DNA of 20,654 nucleotides, taken from positions 1 through 20,654 of the forward strand of contig CAZTDD010000120.1 of the NCBI GenBank assembly GCA_964612675.1, written 5' to 3'. Positions 14,053 to 20,654 of this stretch are shown in pieces (the stretch's first letter is position 1; the number at the start of each line of letters is the position of its first letter). Source of the DNA: CAZTDD01 sp964612675. Lineage in GTDB: Bacteria > Hinthialibacterota > Hinthialibacteria > Hinthialibacterales > JAKPRU01. The translations under genes were made by a program, and so were the position numbers. A model generated the notes under the pieces. The model was not told where the DNA came from, made no database searches, and worked only from the letters and a program-made list of their open reading frames with translations.

Positions 14053-17000
14053 ATGTCGCGCACATTTCGCATCATAGAAGGTTCACCGGGAGCGGGCCGG
14101 TCTCAGCATATCCTCAGCGAGGTTCTGCAACGCCTGCAATCCGAAGAAATCGACCCTCATTCGGTGCTGATACTCTCCCCGCGAAGCGCCGATTCTCGTC
14201 TGCTTTCAGCCCGATTCGACAGAATGGCTCTCGACAAAGGCACCTGGTATCCCGTGCGGTTCGATACGCTGCAAGGAATTGCTCGCGAGATACTCGCCAA
14301 AGATCCTGAGTTCGCTTATCACCGTCCGATGGACGATACCGAAGAGCGTCTTGTCTTGGAGACCGTGCTGCAACAGGTCTTGTCCGGAGAGGAGACATCG
14401 GGGCAATCGAACATCTATCGTCAGGCGGTCGCACTCAGAAGCCTTGGCTTCATCGACGATGTCCACGCCTTTGTGGCGGAGCTCAAACAACATCGAATCG
14501 CACCGGTTCAGGGTCATCCCGGTTCATCGGCCACGTACGGGGAATTTATTGCAACGCTTCCTCAGCAGGACGCGCTGCGGGCGCTTGGCAGGGCATACGA
14601 GACGTATCAGGAAATTCTGCGCACCGATCAGCGTTATGACGCACAAGGCGTTCTGTGGAACGCATACGTTGCCGCACAGGATAAACGTTTCCTCGATCGT
14701 TTCCCGCCTTACCGACTGGTCTACTACGATGACGCCCAGGACATCAGCGCGTTGGAAGCGGAACTGTTGGTGAGCATTCTGCATCCTGAAACCGAACTGG
14801 CGGTGAGCCATTGTCCGCTGACCGCCGCATTTCGTTTCCGATACGCACTCCGCGCCCCCATCACGTCGATTAACTCCCTCCTTACGAAACGGGACGGCGA
14901 TTCGCCGGAATCGACAACGGTGAACCTGGATGCCGTCGACCCCTCGGAGTCACCAGCCCGTCCTCTCTCGGTAACGGCTGTCGGTCTTCGTGTAGAAAAC
15001 CGGACCGAACCGGCTACGGATTTCTGGGTATGCGGGGATGTTCAAACCGAGCGAGAGACCGTCGCGGCAGAGATTATCCGCCTTTTGCAGGAAGGTGCTC
15101 AAACCCCGATAGAGATCGCGATTATTACACGAACTCGGGCGGAGGCTCAGGAATTCTCCGTCCTGCTCGGCGGACTCGGTATCCCCGTGGACGATGCGAC
15201 GGACGGAACGGGAACCGCCTTGATCCTGCTGAATCATCTCCTGACTTTCCTCGAAAACGGATTGGATCTTCTCCGTACAGGCCGCGCAGAACACCCCGGA
15301 TCGTCACTCGAAAGGTCTCTTCTCGCCCTTGTCAGTCTCACGCCCGACGGGGCGGAAATGACCTCCCAAATCATGGAGAAAGCGGAAGAACTGCGGGAAG
15401 AGAACATCCCTCTCATTCAACCGAATGCCGAGTGCGACGGTCTGTCTCTCGCTGTAGACATTGCCGGTTTGTCGAAACCGTTCGAAGGCCTCAATGAAGC
15501 TCTGCGCCGGTGTCGGCAGGGAACGCCGACTTCTCAGACCCTCGCGTATCTTTTAGCGTCGTTTTCGATACACAACGTGTTAACGGAGCCGCACAGGTCT
15601 TCAATCATGAGGGTCCTCGGACGAGTTCTTCAGAGGATCGCCGATTCCGAGCAAACCGTAGACCGACTCGGCGGGCGGATTGGACCGCGAGCGATTCGAC
15701 GACGTTTGCGGGCGTTGGTCGGCCACGGAACCCAACCCGAGGACCGAGGCGGTATCGCAATACTGCCGGCACACGAAACACGAGGTAGAGAGTGGCCCGT
15801 TGTGTTTCTGCCTCGTTTGAATGAGCATTCCTTTCCGGCGGATACGCAGATCTCTGCGCTGTTCCGAAACGCAACCGCCCAACAACTGAAGGCGAAAGCG
15901 GAAAAACTGGACCGGGAACGAGGTCTGGGGGGCGGTGCGTTTTCTTTCGCAGGATTTGCTGAAGATCCCGGTGACGCTAAAGCGGAAGAAGATCGGCTCT
16001 TCGTTCTCGCCGTAACGCGCGCTACAGAGCGTCTGGTGCTTTCCTGGAGCGACCGTGAAGGCGATCGCGATATAGCACCCTCCAAATACGCTCGTGAAGC
16101 GGTCGGACGACGACTCAACGCAAACCCGCACGACATCGATTGGGTATCCAGTACGGAAGCCTTTCGGCGTATCCCCGCTGAAGAATCCTATTGGTATCCG
16201 CCAACCCGTCAGACAGGCTTGGCGATTTCCGTTTCCGACAAAAGTCCTACGTTTGATTCAGTGAGAATAGAACACAGTCCTTCATCATTATCCACGTACT
16301 GGTTGTGCCCACGAAAATATTTTTATCAAAATGCTTTGCGGCTGGAACAGGAAATCAGTGATTATCAAATATACGGACAAATGGTGCATTCGGTTCTAAG
16401 GACGTTGATGCTTCAACCGCCGGACTCTCTCGATACGGATGCCGTATTCGACAGAACAGATATCCAGGGAATTACTGCGAAACATCGAACACAGTTCTCG
16501 AGTGAGACCGCGTTTTCATTTTTCTTCGATCGCTTTGTGTCTTCCCTCCACGACTTTTTCGAAAAACGCCCCGACCTTTTTGAGAAGCCCGTTTATTGCG
16601 TGGGTGCAATCCCGGTCATTGAAAGGAAACTGACACGAATCGAAACAATCCACGACAGAAATATCACCCTTGTGGGGAAAATCGATCTCGCTTTTGAGGA
16701 TGAACCCGGGAGCCTACGCATTGTTGACTTCAAAACAGGACAGCCGGTTTCTGAGGTTGGTTTGAGGCGCGCAATGGTTTTTCGTGAGAATGAACCGAAG
16801 TCGCCCATTATGCCGGACCGAGATTATCAGCTGCCCCTCTACAAATACCTGCTGAATCCTCAAGAAGATACGCTTCTATCTCATTTTTATCTTCGACCGG
16901 CGTATCGAGAGGGATTTAAAGAACGAACGGTAGCTGTATCGAGTACTGCGGACAATACAATACTCACAGAAGAAGAACTCTCCGGATGTATCCGAGAAGC

Positions 17001-17127
17001 GTTGGAACTCGCCGTATCAATCGAAGAGGCTTCGGAATTTCCACGCGAACCCAAGAATCAGGCATGTCGTAAATTCCAGACGGAGTGTCCGTTTATTTTT
17101 CTTTGCGATGGAATGGAGGGAGACTGA
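14053..17127 (+). CDS. AddB/AdnA-like helicase-nuclease subunit with degenerate motor
   Basis: The 1024-residue first subunit of a two-gene helicase-nuclease. The N-terminal half is a UvrD/AddB-like motor in which key residues are altered. The P-loop reads GSPGAGRS (10-17), with arginine 16 where lysine is invariant. Walker B is VYYDDAQD (226-230), with aspartate instead of the catalytic glutamate. Motifs V and VI remain recognisable (HETRGREWPVVFL, LAVTRATERLVLS). The C-terminus is a RecB-type PD-(D/E)XK nuclease: H779, GKID with D878 and VDFKTG with D892 and K894. Cysteines C752, C1005, C1012 and C1018 suit a 4Fe-4S staple, though spacing is C-x6-C-x5-C instead of the usual C-x2-C-x5-C. It probably acts as a non-translocating scaffold and nuclease. 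No clear SD precedes the ATG. The next gene starts three bases after its stop. Confidence 0.88.
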   Translation: MSRTFRIIEGSPGAGRSQHILSEVLQRLQSEEIDPHSVLILSPRSADSRLLSARFDRMALDKGTWYPVRFDTLQGIAREILAKDPEFAYHRPMDDTEERLVLETVLQQVLSGEETSGQSNIYRQAVALRSLGFIDDVHAFVAELKQHRIAPVQGHPGSSATYGEFIATLPQQDALRALGRAYETYQEILRTDQRYDAQGVLWNAYVAAQDKRFLDRFPPYRLVYYDDAQDISALEAELLVSILHPETELAVSHCPLTAAFRFRYALRAPITSINSLLTKRDGDSPESTTVNLDAVDPSESPARPLSVTAVGLRVENRTEPATDFWVCGDVQTERETVAAEIIRLLQEGAQTPIEIAIITRTRAEAQEFSVLLGGLGIPVDDATDGTGTALILLNHLLTFLENGLDLLRTGRAEHPGSSLERSLLALVSLTPDGAEMTSQIMEKAEELREENIPLIQPNAECDGLSLAVDIAGLSKPFEGLNEALRRCRQGTPTSQTLAYLLASFSIHNVLTEPHRSSIMRVLGRVLQRIADSEQTVDRLGGRIGPRAIRRRLRALVGHGTQPEDRGGIAILPAHETRGREWPVVFLPRLNEHSFPADTQISALFRNATAQQLKAKAEKLDRERGLGGGAFSFAGFAEDPGDAKAEEDRLFVLAVTRATERLVLSWSDREGDRDIAPSKYAREAVGRRLNANPHDIDWVSSTEAFRRIPAEESYWYPPTRQTGLAISVSDKSPTFDSVRIEHSPSSLSTYWLCPRKYFYQNALRLEQEISDYQIYGQMVHSVLRTLMLQPPDSLDTDAVFDRTDIQGITAKHRTQFSSETAFSFFFDRFVSSLHDFFEKRPDLFEKPVYCVGAIPVIERKLTRIETIHDRNITLVGKIDLAFEDEPGSLRIVDFKTGQPVSEVGLRRAMVFRENEPKSPIMPDRDYQLPLYKYLLNPQEDTLLSHFYLRPAYREGFKERTVAVSSTADNTILTEEELSGCIREALELAVSIEEASEFPREPKNQACRKFQTECPFIFLCDGMEGD

Positions 17128-17130
17128 GCG

Positions 17131-20100
17131 ATGACTGATTGGATCCGCGATGACGAGTTGGGAATTTGGACGCGATACAGTCCGACGGACGAGCAGAGGG
17201 CCGTTATCCAAGCGCCCGTCGACAAACCGATACGCCTTGTGGCGGGTGCGGGTACCGGGAAAACCGAAACGATAACAAATCGTTTTGTGTGGCTGGTGGT
17301 TCAATTTGGACTCGATCCTACTCGGATTCTGGCCGTGACATTCACAGACCGTGCCGCAGGAGAATTAGAACGCAGAATCGCTGAATCGCTGTATCGTAAC
17401 AAAGTCTCACCGCCTCAAGGGCGGCTCTATATCCATACATTTCACAGCCTTTGCAGCCGTATCCTCTCTCACCATGCATACGATGCCGAACTGCCGGGAC
17501 ATGTGGATGTCCTCGACGAAGTAGGGGCGGGCGTTCTGTTGGATCGAGTGTTCGAGACCGAGTTTTCACTGAGTCTTGAGGATGGATTGTCCCCTGACGA
17601 TCTGAAGGAAATGCCGTTCGATTCGAGTCCGGAACTGGCGAAAACTGTTCGGAGAATACTCAACGATGCGCGCGGCTTGGGGCTCGATCCGACCGCGTTA
17701 TCCTCAGAGAACCCACACTCCTATCTCCGAGTCGTCCAAGATCGCTTATACGATGTAATCGACCGCTTCTTGGAAAAGCCTCCAAGTGACGGCTTCGATG
17801 CGATTCTCATGCTTGGAGCGCTGTTGAGAGAGGCAGGATTTCCCGCTTCCGATCTCGATGAGATTTCCAACAAGAGTCCGCGTTACGGCAAAATGAAGGA
17901 TTTAATGAAGAGTGTGGGATATGAATACGATCGCAGTTCGAGACGCTATGAGAAAAAGAAGAAGACTGATGAAATCCGAGCGCTTGTTCAGAAAACACGT
18001 GAAAAGGAACGTGCGCTCCTACACCTTGTGAAACGGGTTTATGAACGGTATGAAAAACGTGTTCTCGACGAAGGAAAAATCGATTTCAGCGGTCTGATTC
18101 AACGTACCGTTCATCTCCTCAGCGAAATTCCAGATATTCGGAATGAATATCAAAATGAATTACAGTATGTATTGATCGACGAGTTTCAGGATACGTCGCA
18201 TCTTCAGGGGACGTTAACGCGCCTACTTTGTCGTAAACAGAAAAACACCGACGGCCCGGCCAACCTGATGCTGACAGGAGATAAGAAACAGTCGATCTAT
18301 ATCTGGCGGTATGCGCGACCGAAAAACCTGGCCGAGCTGGTCCCGGACGGCTTTGTGGAAAGCGGCGATGCTCTTCATTTCGAATTAACGAAGAACTTTC
18401 GCTCCGGAAAGCGGATTCTCTCGGCTGCAAATTCCTTGGGTTCCCATCTTGAACCGCAGGATCGAGGGTTGAGTCCTCAGCACGAACACGAAGGGGAAAT
18501 CTATGCCTCGAAAGTATTTGAAGTACCCAAGGGAGTCTCGATTTCCGAGGCTAGAGCGGAGGAGGCGCGCTGGACTGCGGAAACGATTCGCTTTCTAAAC
18601 GACCGGAACGAGAATCCGATACCGTATTCCGATACGACCATTCTGGTCAGGGATCGAAGACGTGGGTTTCGACTTCGAAGAGCTCTCCAGAATTTGGGAA
18701 TCCCGGAAGCGGAAGGAAGCGGTACGGGATTTTTCGAAGAACCGCTGGCGCGTGACGTTATCGCATACCTTCGCGTCATCGCGAACCCACATGACGATAT
18801 AGCCCTCTGTCGACTGCTGGAACGCCCTCCGATCTGTCTCTCGCCGAGACAGATCTATCTTCTGGGTTCAGCACCGGACAATGAACGTCCACACACGAGG
18901 AAACAGCGTCACCTGTATAACGGGCTCATCGAGGTTGTTACAAGGAGAGCGGACGATCAAACAACCGAAGCCGTCCCGGCGGAAAGAGTGACTGCGTTCA
19001 CCGGCCGGTTAAGGAACTGGATTCGCCGACGCAGTCTGGTGCCTGTGGGCCGACTGATCGAAGAGATCGCCCGAGACAGCGGAATCCTATCGAATCCGGC
19101 GGCGGATGACCTACGTGCCTGGCCGACGGTCTATTCGGTCCTTCGCAGCATGGCGCGCGGACTCGAACGCGCCGGACTGGAAGAAAACGTAGAAACCTTT
19201 GTGGAAATCGAAAACCTTTACAGAACAAGCGATGCGCTTGCCCTGCCGAACGCCTCCAGTACGGACTCCGATGGAGTTCGCATAATGACGATTCATCAGG
19301 CAAAGGGACTTGAATTTGACGCCTGTTTCACACTGGGACTGAAAACGCCGCAACAACGTTCCGAGTGGGGCCTGGATGAAGACTGGGGACTTCTTTCAGG
19401 CAGCGTACGAGGCGAAGAACCCGTCAAATCCACCATCTTAAAAGTATTTCGTGAACCCAATGACGAAGAGCGCCGGATTACTTACGTCGCCTGCACCCGG
19501 GCAAAAAGGCTGCTCGCAACTTCCCATTGTACCCGCACCGCGGGCGAACTCCATCCGTATGCCGATTATTTCGGCGATACCCCGGAAGAACCCGGACGAC
19601 TCGACACCGCCGATAAGCAAAGTAAGAATATCGCTGCCTTTCTAAAGAGTTTTGCCGAAACGATGCCCCATCGAATTCCTCCTGTCATTGAAACGAGTTT
19701 CTCTACTCTGGAGCTGGTCGCCATTTGTCCGACACGATATTGGATCGGTAGAAATTGGAATTTACCCGACTGGTTCGGTACCGACGATACGGCGGAGAAG
19801 GTTGGTTTCGGCCTGTCGGCCGGAAGAATATTCCATGACCTTGTAGCGGAATATTATACGGCGAAATGGTCCGATAAACCTTTCGACGTCAACGAACGAC
19901 TGGACTCGCACCTCCGTTCGGAGCAAATACCCGCACCGGCTCGGCACACGGTCCTCGCGATATGGGAGAATTTTCTTCATTCGGAATGGGCGACTCGATC
20001 ACCGGTTCCGTATGACGTTGAACGAGATGTTCGTTGGACTACGAGAATTGCAGAACAAAGTCTGATCAATGTTCGAGGACGGATCGATTTGATCGATCGT

Positions 20101-20457
20101 GACAGCAAAGGAAAACCGGCGATAAAGGACTTCAAAACGAAGCATCCAATTACTGAGGACGATTTGGAGACCTATGCCGTTCAGGGCATGCTCTATTCGA
20201 AAGCACTCGGAGTTGACAACGACAATACGGTAATCCCTCCCAGCATTATTGCCGTAAGCCGAAAGGGAATTCAAGAATATTCTCTGGAGCCGTACTTACC
20301 CAATGCCAATCGCATTCTAGAGGATCGTCTGCAGCGATTGGTAGAAATCGAAACATCTCCGGAAATCCCCGAACCTCCCGAAACAGCACCATGCGAACAA
20401 TGCGGCTATTGGCGCATTTGTCCATCTGCGAATATCTCTGAAAAACTCGTTGAGTGA
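17131..20457 (+). CDS. AddA/AdnB-like UvrD-family helicase with C-terminal nuclease
   Basis: The 1108-residue second subunit has an intact SF1A motor. It shows a Q-motif YSPTDEQRAVIQ, Walker A AGAGTGKT with K44, motif Ia VTFTDRAAGELERR, Walker B VLIDEFQDT (D350, E351) and motif III LTGDKKQSIYIWR. Motif V VRIMTIHQAKGLEFD lies near 716-730 and motif VI VACTRAKRLL near 785. The C-terminus is a PD-(D/E)XK nuclease: H902, GRID with D986 and KDFKTK with D1000 and K1002. It is framed by C866 and C1088-x2-C1091-x5-C1097, a canonical 4Fe-4S set. With the preceding gene it would form a heterodimer that unwinds and cuts double-strand DNA ends for recombination or degrades foreign linear DNA. GGAGGGAG near the end of the upstream gene serves as ribosome site. 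The last two sense codons and the stop belong to a tandem repeat. Confidence 0.92.
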   Translation: MTDWIRDDELGIWTRYSPTDEQRAVIQAPVDKPIRLVAGAGTGKTETITNRFVWLVVQFGLDPTRILAVTFTDRAAGELERRIAESLYRNKVSPPQGRLYIHTFHSLCSRILSHHAYDAELPGHVDVLDEVGAGVLLDRVFETEFSLSLEDGLSPDDLKEMPFDSSPELAKTVRRILNDARGLGLDPTALSSENPHSYLRVVQDRLYDVIDRFLEKPPSDGFDAILMLGALLREAGFPASDLDEISNKSPRYGKMKDLMKSVGYEYDRSSRRYEKKKKTDEIRALVQKTREKERALLHLVKRVYERYEKRVLDEGKIDFSGLIQRTVHLLSEIPDIRNEYQNELQYVLIDEFQDTSHLQGTLTRLLCRKQKNTDGPANLMLTGDKKQSIYIWRYARPKNLAELVPDGFVESGDALHFELTKNFRSGKRILSAANSLGSHLEPQDRGLSPQHEHEGEIYASKVFEVPKGVSISEARAEEARWTAETIRFLNDRNENPIPYSDTTILVRDRRRGFRLRRALQNLGIPEAEGSGTGFFEEPLARDVIAYLRVIANPHDDIALCRLLERPPICLSPRQIYLLGSAPDNERPHTRKQRHLYNGLIEVVTRRADDQTTEAVPAERVTAFTGRLRNWIRRRSLVPVGRLIEEIARDSGILSNPAADDLRAWPTVYSVLRSMARGLERAGLEENVETFVEIENLYRTSDALALPNASSTDSDGVRIMTIHQAKGLEFDACFTLGLKTPQQRSEWGLDEDWGLLSGSVRGEEPVKSTILKVFREPNDEERRITYVACTRAKRLLATSHCTRTAGELHPYADYFGDTPEEPGRLDTADKQSKNIAAFLKSFAETMPHRIPPVIETSFSTLELVAICPTRYWIGRNWNLPDWFGTDDTAEKVGFGLSAGRIFHDLVAEYYTAKWSDKPFDVNERLDSHLRSEQIPAPARHTVLAIWENFLHSEWATRSPVPYDVERDVRWTTRIAEQSLINVRGRIDLIDRDSKGKPAIKDFKTKHPITEDDLETYAVQGMLYSKALGVDNDNTVIPPSIIAVSRKGIQEYSLEPYLPNANRILEDRLQRLVEIETSPEIPEPPETAPCEQCGYWRICPSANISEKLVE

Positions 20458-20514
20458 TCGTGAGAAGCCGGTTGAGTGATCGTGAGAAGCCGGTAGAGTG
20501 ATCGTGAGAAGCCG
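20449..20514 (+). repeat. 22-bp tandem repeat, three copies, starting inside the coding end
   Basis: Units at 20449-20470, 20471-20492 and 20493-20514 are identical except for one T-to-A change in the third. Each has the form GTTGAGTGATCG followed by TGAGAAGCCG. The first unit supplies the last two codons (GTT GAG) and the TGA stop of the helicase gene, so the stop codon is triplicated. Confidence 0.95.
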
Positions 20515-20654
20515 AGAAAAATCTCTCATTATTATATCAGAAACCGTGAAAGATCTCTGACGATAGCATCAGAAACCGAGAAAGATCTCTGACGATAGCA
20601 TCAGAAACCGTGAAAGATCTCTGACGATAGCATCAGAAACCGAGAAAGATCTCT
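20515..20654 (+). repeat. 32-bp tandem repeat array, running off the window end
   Basis: The period is 32 bases: units start at 20515 (diverged centre), 20547, 20579, 20611 and 20643 (cut by the window end). Each unit holds AGATCTCTGACGATAGCATC then AGAAACCG, and its TCTGA...TCAGA arms can pair around an 8-base loop. At the unit junction the base after ACCG alternates T, A, T, A, giving a 64-bp higher-order period. There is no spacer variation, so it is not a CRISPR array. The AGAAnCCG segment is shared with the adjoining 22-bp array. Confidence 0.92.

Noticed and set aside
20449..20654. Repeat array considered as a CRISPR array
   Set aside because: Units follow each other directly with no unique spacers, and no cas gene is present.

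Overview
The window comes from the chromosome of an uncultured-type, probably didermic bacterium of moderate GC content. It carries sigma-70-like promoters (TTGACG-17-TATACT before smc, TTGACC-17-TATACT before the flagellar gene), clear Shine-Dalgarno sites, a Sec-exported DUF4139-like protein, a twin-arginine Gfo/Idh/MocA oxidoreductase of the kind common in PVC-group and Hydrogenedentes/Poribacteria-like lineages, a flagellar rod/hook-family protein, and dispersed hairpin-rich intergenic repeats. None of this fixes the phylum, and I do not name one.

Layout. 1-306: a cluster of dispersed intergenic repeats. 307-1959 (-): exported DUF4139-like protein, bracketed by near-identical inverted repeats. 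1960-2222: two facing repeat copies. 2223-4050 (-): a two-gene unit of SMC/OLD-type AAA ATPase followed by a DUF4276 TOPRIM-like protein, a candidate anti-phage pair. 4051-4501: divergent AT-rich regulatory region with a consensus DnaA box, an 11-bp dyad and the smc promoter. 4502-8188 (+): smc, closed by a strong terminator. 8452-8883 (-): a solitary protein that looks like two antitoxin-type modules joined. 9079-10377 (+): Gfo/Idh/MocA oxidoreductase. 10378-10754: two inverted copies of a second repeat family. 10755-13125 (-): flagellar FlgG-like protein, PmbA/TldE-like protein and a DUF2007 protein. 13304-13953 (+): FitA/VapB-VapC toxin-antitoxin pair. 14053-20457 (+): a two-subunit AddAB/AdnAB-like helicase-nuclease. 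20449-20654: two related tandem arrays (22-bp and 32-bp periods) that begin inside the last codons of the second subunit and run off the window.

How the genes work together. Chromosome maintenance dominates: SMC (chromosome organisation) and the helicase-nuclease (double-strand-break end processing, degradation of foreign linear DNA). The ATPase-TOPRIM pair and the toxin-antitoxin pair add possible defence or stabilisation functions. The most unusual items are the paired helicase-nuclease subunits (one with a degraded motor, both with a nuclease domain and a complete four-cysteine set), the split OLD-like ATPase/TOPRIM pair, the stop-codon-seeded tandem array, and the repeats whose shared terminus lies against gene stop codons.
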